This document shows, piece after piece, positions 33,999 through 43,043 of a stretch of 64,000 nt of DNA (position 1 is its first letter; the number at the start of each line of letters is the position of its first letter). The stretch lies in contig JANQFK010000079.1 of the NCBI GenBank assembly GCA_028277885.1, positions 1 to 64,000 of the forward strand, given 5' to 3'. The stretch comes from Myxococcota bacterium (GTDB lineage Bacteria > Myxococcota_A > UBA9160 > UBA6930). The notes beneath the pieces were generated by a model. The model saw only the letters and a list, made by a program, of their open reading frames with translations. It was not told where the DNA came from and did no database searches. The position numbers and the translations under genes were made by a program.

Positions 33999-35618
33999 TC
34001 AGTCGCGCTCGGCGAGCACCCGCTTCAGCACCTTGCCCGTGGGGTTCCGGGGCAGGGCGTCGAGGAACACGATCTCGCGCGGCACCTTGTAGCGCGCGAG
34101 GTTCTCCTTCACGTAGGCCTTGAGGGCGGGCTCGTCGGCGGTGGCGCCCTCCTTGAGGACCACGAAGCCCTTGAGGCGCTGGCCGAACTCGTCGTCGGCC
34201 ACGCCGATCACCGCGGCCTCGACCACCTCCGCGTGGTCCGCCAGCAGGTCCTCCACCTCGCGGGGAAACACGTTCTCGCCGCCGGAGACGATCATGTCGT
34301 CGTCGCGTCCGTCGACGAACAGCAGGCCGTCCTCGTTGAAGTGGCCGACGTCGCCGCTCGACATCAGGCCGTCGATCATCTCCTTGGTGCCGCCGCCGGT
34401 GTAGCCGTCGAACTGGTTCTGGTTGGCGACGAAGATGCGCCCGGTGACGCCGGCGGGCACCTCGCGCCCCTCGGCGTCGTAGATGCGCACGGTCACGCCC
34501 CGCGGCGGGCGGCCCGCGGTGCCCGGCGCGGCGCGCAGCTCGTCGGGCATGGCGATGGAGGCCTGGGCCACCTCGGTGGAGCCGTAGAAGTTGTAGACGT
34601 TGTCGCCGAAGGCATCCATCCAGCGCAGGGCCAGCTCGCCGGGGAGCGTGGAGCCGCTCGCCGCCACGATCTCGAGGGACGAGGTGTCGTAGCGGCCGAT
34701 CACGTCGGGACCGAGGTCGAGGATGCGCTGCATCATGACCGGCACCACGGCGAGCACCTGGGGCCGCAGCTCCTGGACGGCGGCCAGGGTGGCCTCGGGA
34801 TCGAAGCGGCGCCGCAGGCAGACGGTGCAGCCGAGCTGGGAGGCCAGCAGCAGGTGGGCGCCACCCCAGGAGTGGAAGGTGGGCGCGACGATCAGGTTGC
34901 GCGTGCCGGTGTGCAGGGGCAGGCGGCCGAACAGGCCCACGAAGCTGTCGATGCCCTGGCGCTTCATGCTGCGCTGGGCGCCCTTGGGCGTCCCGGTGGT
35001 GCCCGAGGTGAGGATGGTGACCCGGCCCGGGCTCGGCGGAGGCTCGACCGGGGAGTCGTCCTCCGAGGCGGCCAGCTGGGCGAGGGTGGTCTCGGGACAG
35101 TCGCTCTCGGCCCAGGTGACGAAGCGCACCAGCTCGCCGGCTCCCCCCTCGACGATCTCGCGGAACTCCTCGTCGTAGAGGATCACCCGGGTGCCCTCCC
35201 GGGCGCAGACCTCCTTGAGCTGGGGAGCCGCGAAGCCGGTGTTGAGCAGCAGCGTGTTGGCGCCGAGCTTGTCGAGGGACGACTGGGCCTGGACGAAGCC
35301 GCGGTGGTTGCGCGCGAAGAGCCCCACGCCGTCGCCGGGCTTCACGCCCGCCTTGGCCAGGGCCCGGGCGATGGCGTTGGTGGAGCGATCGAGCTCGCCG
35401 AAGCTGACGGTGCCGGCGTCGTCGATCACGCCGGGGCGGTCCGGATCGCGGGCCGCCGCGGCCTGGAAGCCCGCCGCCGAGGTGGTCCCGAAGGACCGCA
35501 TGGCCGGGAGCAGCGTGGCCAGGAAGCGGGGGCTCAGGAACCCGGCGCCCCCCATCACCTCGAAGACCTCGGCCAGCCGCTGGAGCCGCCCGCCCTGCCC
35601 CGTGCCTCGCAGACTCAT
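33999..35618 (-). CDS. Acyl-CoA synthetase (AMP-binding)
   Basis: VTILTSGTTGTPKGAQR, YNFYGSTEVAQ, SGDVGHFNEDGLLFVDGRDDDMIVSGGENVFPREVE, RNPTGKVLKR. Confidence 0.93.
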   Translation of the reverse strand: MSLRGTGQGGRLQRLAEVFEVMGGAGFLSPRFLATLLPAMRSFGTTSAAGFQAAAARDPDRPGVIDDAGTVSFGELDRSTNAIARALAKAGVKPGDGVGLFARNHRGFVQAQSSLDKLGANTLLLNTGFAAPQLKEVCAREGTRVILYDEEFREIVEGGAGELVRFVTWAESDCPETTLAQLAASEDDSPVEPPPSPGRVTILTSGTTGTPKGAQRSMKRQGIDSFVGLFGRLPLHTGTRNLIVAPTFHSWGGAHLLLASQLGCTVCLRRRFDPEATLAAVQELRPQVLAVVPVMMQRILDLGPDVIGRYDTSSLEIVAASGSTLPGELALRWMDAFGDNVYNFYGSTEVAQASIAMPDELRAAPGTAGRPPRGVTVRIYDAEGREVPAGVTGRIFVANQNQFDGYTGGGTKEMIDGLMSSGDVGHFNEDGLLFVDGRDDDMIVSGGENVFPREVEDLLADHAEVVEAAVIGVADDEFGQRLKGFVVLKEGATADEPALKAYVKENLARYKVPREIVFLDALPRNPTGKVLKRVLAERD

Positions 35619-37066
35619 GTCCGGGGGTGTACTCCAGCCTCGCCGCCGGGTCGAGAGCCCGCCAGGCGCCGCAGGTTGGCCTCGTGGCTGGCCCGGGAGA
35701 TGCGGTAGGCGGCCACGAAGAGCAGCGAGACCACGTAGACCGAGCCGATCAGCGGGATGTAGAGCAGGCCCAGCCGGAAGATCACCGCGGCGTTTACCTC
35801 GCCCGGCTGCGCGCCTTCGGGGAAGCCGATCGCGGTGAGGAGGGCCGTCGCGCTCACCACCCCCACCCCGTGGACCGACTTCTGGATGAAGCTGCGGGCG
35901 GCGAAGAAGACGCCCTCGGAGCGTCGGCCCGTGGTGACCTGACTGTCCTCCACGATGTCGGCCACCATCGACGCCACCAGGATCGAGGCCGTCACGATCA
36001 GGCCCACCTCGATCACGGTGTAGACGAACAGGATCGGCAGCAGGGCCGGGGAGCCGTTGGCGGGCATCCAGCCGAGGAGCCTCCCCGCGATCGGGGCGGG
36101 GGCGAGGAGCAGGGCCGCGGCGTAGATCGTCAGGGCGGCGCGCCTCTTGCCGAGCTTCTTCGAGAGCACCGGCGACGCCGCCAGGGCCGCGGCCGCGGAC
36201 AGGAAGGGGCCGAAGGTGAGGATGCCGATCTCGTCCTGGGTCAGCTCCCAGAAGTAGGTGTTGAAGTAGATGTTGAGCGACGAGCTCAGCCCGGCCGCCA
36301 TGGCGCCGAACATCGCCGACAGGAAGAGCACCAGGAAGGAGCGGTTCGAGAGCGTCTCGCGCAGCTCGCGCACGGTGCGGCCCACGCTGAAGGGACGCTT
36401 CTCGGGGGGCTGCTCCAGGTACGGGATGTGGCGGTGGGTGCCGAGGGCGGAGACCAGGATCGCGAAGGCCATCACGCTCGACGCGATCCCCCCGTAGGCG
36501 CGCCAGCCCTCGGGGTTGAGCTGGCCCACGGGGTACTCGGGGGTGGGGCGCAGCAGGAAGAAGTACGCCACCAGCGCCATGCCGAGCCCGCCCCACCAGC
36601 CGAAGAAGAAGCGGAAGCCCAGGAAGGAGGTGCGCTCGTCGTAGTCGTCGGTGAGCTCCGCCACCAGGGAGGAGCTCGGGATCTCGTAGAAGGTGATGAA
36701 GGTGCGCACCAGGATGGCGAGCACGACCAGGTAGACGAGCAGCCCGCCCGGGTCGAGGCCGGCGGGCGGGTTCCAGAGCGCGTAGAAGGAGAGCGCCACC
36801 GGCACCACCGAGGCGTACATGAACGGGTGCCGGCGGCCCCAGCGGGAGTGCAGGTTGTCCGACGCGTAGCCCACGATGGGGTCCGAGAACGCGTCGACCA
36901 CCAGGGCGGCCAGGATGGCGCCGCCCACCCAGGGGGCGGGCAGCCCCAGCACCTGGTTGTAGTAGAGCAGCAGGAAGAAGGCGAAGCCGTTGTCCTTCAC
37001 CCCGAAGGCGACGGATCCGAAGCCGTAGAACAGCTTCGTGGAGAGCCCCCCGTGCGGAGAGCTCAC
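35615..37066 (-). CDS. MFS transporter (glycoside-pentoside-hexuronide-type)
   Basis: About 12 TM segments; DAFSDPIVGYASDNLHSRWGRRHPFMYASVVPVA. Confidence 0.9.
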   Translation of the reverse strand: MSSPHGGLSTKLFYGFGSVAFGVKDNGFAFFLLLYYNQVLGLPAPWVGGAILAALVVDAFSDPIVGYASDNLHSRWGRRHPFMYASVVPVALSFYALWNPPAGLDPGGLLVYLVVLAILVRTFITFYEIPSSSLVAELTDDYDERTSFLGFRFFFGWWGGLGMALVAYFFLLRPTPEYPVGQLNPEGWRAYGGIASSVMAFAILVSALGTHRHIPYLEQPPEKRPFSVGRTVRELRETLSNRSFLVLFLSAMFGAMAAGLSSSLNIYFNTYFWELTQDEIGILTFGPFLSAAAALAASPVLSKKLGKRRAALTIYAAALLLAPAPIAGRLLGWMPANGSPALLPILFVYTVIEVGLIVTASILVASMVADIVEDSQVTTGRRSEGVFFAARSFIQKSVHGVGVVSATALLTAIGFPEGAQPGEVNAAVIFRLGLLYIPLIGSVYVVSLLFVAAYRISRASHEANLRRLAGSRPGGEAGVHPRT

Positions 37067-37800
37067 AGCACGACGGAGGGATCGCCGATGTGCCGGGAGA
37101 CCAGGGACCAGAAGCCCGGGCGGCCCGCGCCGTAGCGCACGAGGTCGGCCTTGGCGAAGAGCGCGGCCTCCCGCGAGATGGGCTTGGCGTCGCGCACCTT
37201 CATGTGCGCCTCGGCGACCCGCTCCATCTGCACGAAGCTGCCGACGGACTCGTCCACCCGGGCGCCCACGGTGAGCAGGCCGTGGTTGCGAAGGATGACG
37301 GCGCGGTTCGGGCCGAGGGCGTCGGCGATGCGCTTGCCGGCGTCCACGCTCTGCACCTGCACCTCCTCGTCGTCGAAGATCGCGTGGTCCTCGAAGAAGA
37401 TGCAGGACTCCTGGGTGATCGGCTCGATGGGGCGCACCTCCGCCGAGAAGGGCGTGCCCCAGCCCGTGTGCACGTGGGTCGCGCTCACCGCGTCCGGGCG
37501 CGCCATCAGGATCGGGTGGTGGATGTAGTAGCCCGCGACGTTGATGACGCCCTCGCCGTCGGCGAGCCGGCCGTCGGGCCCGACCAGCACGAGGTCCGAG
37601 ACGCGCGCCTCGTGGTAGGAGACGCCCCAGCGCAGCATCCAGAAGCAGTCCTCGCGCTCGGGATCCCGGGCGCTGATGTGCCCGTCGCCCAGGTCTCCCC
37701 AGCGCTGGGCGGCCAGGATGCGGTAGCCGAGGGCGACGTCGCGCTTGCGCTCCAGGCGGATCTCCTCGGCGGAACGAGCCTCGGGTGCGGCCTGGGCCAT
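37063..37800 (-). CDS. Class II aldolase/adducin family protein
   Basis: GDGHISARDPE, SATHVHTGWGTPFSAE, AVILRNHGLLTVG. Confidence 0.9.
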   Translation of the reverse strand: MAQAAPEARSAEEIRLERKRDVALGYRILAAQRWGDLGDGHISARDPEREDCFWMLRWGVSYHEARVSDLVLVGPDGRLADGEGVINVAGYYIHHPILMARPDAVSATHVHTGWGTPFSAEVRPIEPITQESCIFFEDHAIFDDEEVQVQSVDAGKRIADALGPNRAVILRNHGLLTVGARVDESVGSFVQMERVAEAHMKVRDAKPISREAALFAKADLVRYGAGRPGFWSLVSRHIGDPSVVL

Positions 37801-37840
37801 GGGAACCTCCTCGTCCCAGTCTAGGCCAGCCGCTCGGCCG

Positions 37841-38671
37841 TCATCCCGCCGGCGCCACCGATCCGGCCGCCGTCGGGCCGGGAAGCGCGCGCCGCCGCTC
37901 CCGGGGAGGGATCAGCGGGGGCTCGCCCTCGAGGTAGGGGCCCATGCGCGCCAGCCAGTCCACGAGGGCGGGATGCTCGAGGACCTCGTCGCCGCCCCGG
38001 AAGCCGATGGCGTGGAAGAGCGCGAACTGCGGGTAGGCGGCGAGGTCCGGCAGGGAGGGCGTGGACCGGCCGGCCAGGAAGGGGCCCTCCCCGAGGTGCG
38101 CGAGGAACTCCGCGTAGAGCGCGCGCTTCGACTCCCGCAGCGGCAGCCCGTCGTCGGCCTGGGCGAGCAGGCTCCGCACGAACGGGACGCGCGGAACGAT
38201 CCAGGGCCAGGCGAAGCGGAGCGGCCAGGGGAGCCCGCCGTTCGCGGTGTGGCTCATCACGCGGGAGAGCTTCCAGCCGTTGAGGATGCGGTCCACGCCC
38301 TCGCCGGGGTAGTGGCGGAAGCTCCCGGGGATGAGCCGCTGCGTCACCCAGGCGTCGAGGGCGAGCAGGCGCTCGCGCTCGGGCCCCTCCCGGGGCAGCA
38401 GCCGCGGCGCGTCGGGGAAGCGCTCGTCGAGCCAGAGGCCGATGGGGGTGGAGTCGGCGCGGCTCTCGTCGCCGATGCGCACCACCGGGACCTGGCGGCC
38501 CAGGGGCAGCTCGCGGCGCGCCCGCAGCGGGTTCACGTAGTGGCAGCGGAAGGGCAGGCGCTTGAACAGCAGGAAGCCGTGGACCTTCGCCGCGTAGGGG
38601 CTCATCGCGTAGCTGTAGAGCGTGATGGAGGGGGCGGCGGTCGCGGAGCCGCTCGGGGGTTGCGTCGCCAT
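37841..38671 (-). CDS. Glutathione S-transferase-like protein
   Basis: Thioredoxin-like N-terminus LYSYAMSPYAAKVHGFLLFKRLPFRCHYVNP..VPVVRIGDESRADSTPIGLWLDERFP. Confidence 0.8.
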   Translation of the reverse strand: MATQPPSGSATAAPSITLYSYAMSPYAAKVHGFLLFKRLPFRCHYVNPLRARRELPLGRQVPVVRIGDESRADSTPIGLWLDERFPDAPRLLPREGPERERLLALDAWVTQRLIPGSFRHYPGEGVDRILNGWKLSRVMSHTANGGLPWPLRFAWPWIVPRVPFVRSLLAQADDGLPLRESKRALYAEFLAHLGEGPFLAGRSTPSLPDLAAYPQFALFHAIGFRGGDEVLEHPALVDWLARMGPYLEGEPPLIPPRERRRALPGPTAAGSVAPAG

Positions 38672-38703
38672 TTGGTCAGATGTATAGTTGGATTGGTCAG
38701 ATG
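38672..38703. promoter_or_regulatory. Direct repeat TTGGTCAGATG x2 with 21-bp period (candidate TetR operator/divergent promoter)
   Basis: Identical 11-mers at 38672-38682 and 38693-38703 between the divergent GST-like and TetR genes. Confidence 0.6.
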
Positions 38704-38766
38704 ATCAACCCCCGCCGGGCCCCGACGCATCCGGGGCCCGGGCGCCACCCGGAACGAGGAGCCCCC

Positions 38767-39411
38767 ATGGCCCGAGCCGCCCGCGCCGAGGCCGGCAGCG
38801 ACACGAGGGAGCGCATCCTCTCCGCGGCCCTGGCGGCCTTCTCCCAGAACGGCTTCGACGGGGCCCGCACCCGGGACATCGCCGCCCGGGCCGGGGTCAC
38901 CCTCGGGCTCCTCCAGTATCACTTCGGCAGCAAGCCCCGGCTGTGGCGGGCGGCCGTGGACCTCGCCTTCGCCGAGCTCGGCCGCGGGCTCGAGGCGCTG
39001 CTCGAGGATCCCGCCCCCCGCGACACGCGGGAGCGCCTGCGCCTGCTGATCCGCTCCTACGTGGCCTTCGTGGGCCGCAACCCCGAGTTCGTGCGCCTGA
39101 TGCACGACGAGGGCAAGCGGCGCGGCCCGCGCTCGCGCTGGCTCGCGGACCGCCACGTGAAGCCCCTCTACGACCGGCTCCTGGGCCTGGTCGGGGACGC
39201 CCAGCGGGAGGGGATCCTGCGCGGCGGCATCCCGGCGCCCCACTTCGCCTACGCGTTCGTCGGCGCCGTCGACGTGATCTTCCACCAGGCCGAGGAGTGC
39301 CGCCGCGTGGCGGGCCTCGACCCCACCGACGAGGACGCCATCGAGGCCCACGCCGCCGCGGTGGAGTCCCTGTTCCTCGGCCCCGCCCCCTCTCGAGGAG
39401 AGAACCCATGA
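38767..39411 (+). CDS. TetR family transcriptional regulator
   Basis: TRERILSAALAAFSQNGFDGARTRDIAARAGVTLGLLQYHFGSKPRLW. Confidence 0.93.
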   Translation: MARAARAEAGSDTRERILSAALAAFSQNGFDGARTRDIAARAGVTLGLLQYHFGSKPRLWRAAVDLAFAELGRGLEALLEDPAPRDTRERLRLLIRSYVAFVGRNPEFVRLMHDEGKRRGPRSRWLADRHVKPLYDRLLGLVGDAQREGILRGGIPAPHFAYAFVGAVDVIFHQAEECRRVAGLDPTDEDAIEAHAAAVESLFLGPAPSRGENP

Positions 39412-39836
39412 GCCGGGACCCGAGCGACTCCCCGCGGTCCTACTGGATCGCCACCGTGCTCTTCTGCGCGGTGCTCACCCTCTCCGGCGTCGCCCACCTC
39501 GCCCGGCTCGGGCCCATGCTCGAGGGCATGACGGCGCTCGGCTACCCGCCCTACTTCATGACGATCCTCGGCGTCGCCAAGCTGCTGGGCGTCGCCGCGC
39601 TGCTCGCGCCGGGCCTGCCGCTCCTCAAGGAGTGGGCCTACGCGGGGTTCGCCTTCAACCTGCTCGGCGCCACGGCGTCCCACCTCTTCGCCGGGGACCC
39701 GCTCTCGGAGACGCTCCGGCCGGCGATCGTGCTCGGCGTGGGCGTCGTATCCTATGGGCTGCGACCGGCCTCGCGGCGGCTCGCCGCCGAGCCCGCCGGG
39801 TCGCCCGCACACGGCGCGCTCCGCCGCGCCCACTGA
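39408..39836 (+). CDS. DoxX-like membrane protein
   Basis: LTLSGVAHLARLGPMLEGMTALGYPPYFMTILGVAKLLGVAALLAPGLPLLKEWAYAGFAFNLLGA; ATGA overlap with TetR. Confidence 0.85.
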   Translation: MSRDPSDSPRSYWIATVLFCAVLTLSGVAHLARLGPMLEGMTALGYPPYFMTILGVAKLLGVAALLAPGLPLLKEWAYAGFAFNLLGATASHLFAGDPLSETLRPAIVLGVGVVSYGLRPASRRLAAEPAGSPAHGALRRAH

Positions 39837-39848
39837 GAGGAGCCTGCC

Positions 39849-40757
39849 ATGATCAAGGTCAAGGACATCGCCTACGTGCGCTTCTCGGCGCCGGACCTCG
39901 ACGCCATGGAGAAGTTCGTGACGGACTTCGGTCTCGTGGTGACCGCCCGGGAGGCCGACGTCCTCTACGCCCGCGCCAGCGACCCCTCCCCCTACGTGCA
40001 CGTCACCGAGCTCGGCGACCCGGGCTTCCGGGGCGTGGCCTTCGAGGCCGCCTGCGAGGACGACCTGAAGGCCGCCGCCGGGCTCGAGGGCGCCTCCGAG
40101 GTCGAGAAGATCGACGCGCCCGGCGGCGGGCAGCGGGTGCGCTTCACGGACCCCGACGGCTACGCGGTGGAGGTGGTGTTCGGCCGCCAGGAGCTCGCCC
40201 CCCTGCCCGTGCACCGGATCGAGTTCAACTGGGGGAGCGATCGCCGGCGGCTCGGCGACCTCCAGCGCGTCCCGGCCGGGCCCTCGTCGGTGAAGCGCCT
40301 GGGCCACGCCGTGGTGCGCGTCTCGGACTTCCGCCGCAGCGAGGCCTGGTACAAGTCGCGCTTCGGCTTCGTCACCTCCGACGAGGTCTTCATCGGCGAG
40401 CAGGACAACGTCGTCACGGCCTTCATGCGCTGCGACCGCGGCGACGAGTACGTCGACCACCACACCTTCCTGTGCGTCGGGCTCGGCGAGCCCGGCTTCG
40501 ACCACGCCGCCTTCGAGGTGGAGGGGATCGACGCCGTGATGGCGGGCCACGACCACCTCGAGAAGGCGGGCTACGAGCACCACGCCGGGGTGGGGCGCCA
40601 CGTGCTCGGCAGCCAGATCTTCGACTACTGGCGGGATCCGTGGGGACACGTGCACGAGCACTTCACCGACGGCGACCTGCTGAACGCCGGGCACCGCGCC
40701 GAGCGCCACGACCCGGTGACGGCCCTGGGTACCCAGTGGGGCCGGTTCGGAACCTGA
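39849..40757 (+). CDS. VOC family extradiol-dioxygenase-like protein
   Basis: Two VOC modules (DIAYVRFSAPDLDAMEKFVTDFGL; LGHAVVRVSDFRRSEAWYKSRFGF); FDYWRDPWGHVHEHFTDGDLLN. Confidence 0.88.
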   Translation: MIKVKDIAYVRFSAPDLDAMEKFVTDFGLVVTAREADVLYARASDPSPYVHVTELGDPGFRGVAFEAACEDDLKAAAGLEGASEVEKIDAPGGGQRVRFTDPDGYAVEVVFGRQELAPLPVHRIEFNWGSDRRRLGDLQRVPAGPSSVKRLGHAVVRVSDFRRSEAWYKSRFGFVTSDEVFIGEQDNVVTAFMRCDRGDEYVDHHTFLCVGLGEPGFDHAAFEVEGIDAVMAGHDHLEKAGYEHHAGVGRHVLGSQIFDYWRDPWGHVHEHFTDGDLLNAGHRAERHDPVTALGTQWGRFGT

Positions 40758-40794
40758 GCCCGGAGAAGCCGGGCACGGAAGAGGAGAGGCCTAC

Positions 40795-41788
40795 GTGACC
40801 GAGACGAACCGACAGTGGCGGCTGCGCGCGCCCCGTGGGCATGGTGGAGGAGAGCGACTTCGAGCTCCACTCCGAGCCCGTGCCGACCCCCGGCCCCGGG
40901 CAGGTGCTGGTGCGCAACCGCTGGCTCGCCTTCGAGCCCGCCATGCGCGGCTGGATGGAGGACCGCCCCAGCTACCTGCCGCCGGTGGGGATCGGCGAGG
41001 TGATGCGCGGCATGGCGGTGGGCGAGGTCGCCGCCTCGAACCTCGAAGGCTACGCGGCGGGCGACCTCGTCAGCGGCATGACGGGCTGGCAGGAGTGGGC
41101 CCTGGGCGACGCCGGCCTGCGCAAGCTGCCGCCGGGCACCGACCCGCGCCTGGCGCTCTCGGTGCTGGGCATCACCGGGCTCACGGCCTGGTTCGGCCTG
41201 CTCGAGGTGGGGCGGCTCAAGGCCGGCGACGTGGTCGTGGTCTCGGGCGCTGCCGGTGCCACGGGTTCCGTGGCGGGGCAGATCGCCAAGCGCAAGGGCT
41301 GCCGGGTGGTCGGCATCGCGGGCGGCGCGCGCAAGTGTGCCTGGCTCACCGACAAGGCCCACTTCGACGCCGCCATCGACTACAAGAGCGAGGACGTGGG
41401 CGCGCGCCTCTCGGAGCTGTGCCCCGACGGCATCGACGTGTTCTTCGACAACGTGGGGGGCGAGACCCTCGACGCGGTGCTGGCGCGCATCGCCCGCGGC
41501 GCCCGGATCGTGATCTGCGGCTCGATCTCGCGCTACAGCCTCGAGGAGCCGCCGCCGGGCCCGAGCCACTACTTCAACCTGGTCGCCCAGCGAGGCCGCA
41601 TGGAGGGCTTCGTGGTGATCGACTTCCTGCCGCGCTCCGCCGAGGCCACCAAGGAGCTCGCCGCCTGGGTGGCCGACGGCAGCATCGCCTGGGAGGCGGA
41701 CGTCCAGCAGGGCTTCGAGAACGCGCCGAAGACCCTGCGGCGGCTCTACACCGGCGACAACTTCGGCAAGCAGCTCCTCGAGCTCTGA
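40795..41788 (+). CDS. NADP-dependent MDR oxidoreductase with apparent 5' frameshift (intact frame 40835-41788)
   Basis: MTETNRQWRLRA in frame of 40795, then PVGMVEESDFELHSEPVPTPGPGQVLVRN in another frame; GAAGATGSVAGQIAKRKGCRVVGIAGG, FFDNVGGETLD. Confidence 0.85.
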
Positions 41789-41812
41789 TCGAAACCCGAC
41801 GAAGGCCCTAGG

Positions 41813-42175
41813 CTACTGCGTTTTCCACCACGGGGTGCGGGAGGAACCGGCCTCGTCGGCATCGCGGTACTGAGTGCGTGGCTCCCGTCGCGCGCGATCA
41901 GTGGACTCCTCGGCAAGGCCGCTCGCGCGTTCCGCGAACCCGAAGGCGTAGGTCAGTCCGTTCCGAATCTCCTCGCCAACTCGCGGCAACCCGAGGGAGA
42001 GCATCGCGAGGACGGATGCGACCATCGCCAGTCTTGCGCAAGCAGCGATGGGAGGGCCCCAGGGCCGGCCCAGCTCATAGGAGACCTTGTCGATCTCGAA
42101 GGAGCACAGACGGAGGAGCTGGAGGACCAGCTGGAAGGGACCGATTCGTTTCGGCGCACCACTGTTGACAGACAT
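41813..42175 (-). CDS. Hypothetical small protein
   Basis: MSVNSGAPKRIGPFQLVLQLLRLCSFEIDKVSYELGRPWGPPIAACARLAMVASVLAMLSLGL..; no family recognised. Confidence 0.45.
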   Translation of the reverse strand: MSVNSGAPKRIGPFQLVLQLLRLCSFEIDKVSYELGRPWGPPIAACARLAMVASVLAMLSLGLPRVGEEIRNGLTYAFGFAERASGLAEESTDRARREPRTQYRDADEAGSSRTPWWKTQ

Positions 42176-42207
42176 CTCTACTCCTCCGCTCACTCCCCGC
42201 GAGATTC

Positions 42208-42223
42208 CGTGAGCCGCGTCACA
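42208..42223. promoter_or_regulatory. CRP-like site CGTGAGCCGCGTCACA
   Basis: 9/10 match to TGTGA-N6-TCACA. Confidence 0.5.
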
Positions 42224-42257
42224 AAAACGGAGGATGAGGGCTCGCCTCCACAACCTC

Positions 42258-42273
42258 TGTGATGGGAGTCACC
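42258..42273. promoter_or_regulatory. CRP-like site TGTGATGGGAGTCACC
   Basis: 9/10 match to TGTGA-N6-TCACA, 50 bp from the previous site. Confidence 0.5.
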
Positions 42274-42377
42274 CCGCACCCGTTTGTGGAGATCGCACGT
42301 GCCTGAAGAAAATTGACTGACTGGGTCGGTTTAAATTAGAGTCCCTCCTGCGTCCCCCGCCCGCAAGGAGGGATCCC

Positions 42378-43043
42378 ATGAGCCCCTGGCTCCGCCTTCC
42401 CCCGCTCCTCGTCCTCGTCGCGCTGGCGAGCGCGTGCGGCTCGCTCTCGAAGGTAGACTTCGGCCGCCTCGTCACCTCGGGGCGCGACGGCTGGCAGCAC
42501 CCCGAGCGCGTCGTCGAGGCCCTCGCCCTCTCGCCCGGCGACTCGGTCGCCGAGATCGGCGCCGGCGACGGCTACTGGCTGCCCTGGCTCTCCGAGGCCG
42601 TGGGCGCCGAGGGCCGCGTCTACGCCGTGGAGGTGGAGGCCGAGAAGGTGGAGACCCTGAAGGAGCGCGTCTCGAGGGAGTCCCTCGACAACGTCGTCGT
42701 GGTGCACGGGCGCTACGAGGACCCGGAGCTTCCCGACGGCGAGATCGACCTCGCGATGACGTGCCTCACCTACCACCACATCGAGGAGCGCGAGGCCTAC
42801 TTCGGCCGGCTGCTCGCCGATCTCGGCCCGGGCGGGCGCGTGGCCCACCTCGACGACCGCCACGACGTGCGCCCGCCGCTGCGCTGGTTCCAGGGGTCGG
42901 GGCACTGGAGCGATCCCGCGGCGATCCGCTCGGAGATGGGCGCGGCCGGCTACCGCACCGTCGAAGAGTTCGACTTCCTGCCCCTCCAGAGCTTCCAGGT
43001 CTTCCGCCCGGGGGTGTCCGGGGTCGCGGGAGCGCGCCCCTAG
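42378..43043 (+). CDS. Class I SAM methyltransferase with lipoprotein signal peptide
   Basis: LLVLVALASACGS lipobox; SVAEIGAGDGYWLPWLSEAVGAEGRVYAVEVE, MTCLTYHHIE. Confidence 0.82.
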   Translation: MSPWLRLPPLLVLVALASACGSLSKVDFGRLVTSGRDGWQHPERVVEALALSPGDSVAEIGAGDGYWLPWLSEAVGAEGRVYAVEVEAEKVETLKERVSRESLDNVVVVHGRYEDPELPDGEIDLAMTCLTYHHIEEREAYFGRLLADLGPGGRVAHLDDRHDVRPPLRWFQGSGHWSDPAAIRSEMGAAGYRTVEEFDFLPLQSFQVFRPGVSGVAGARP

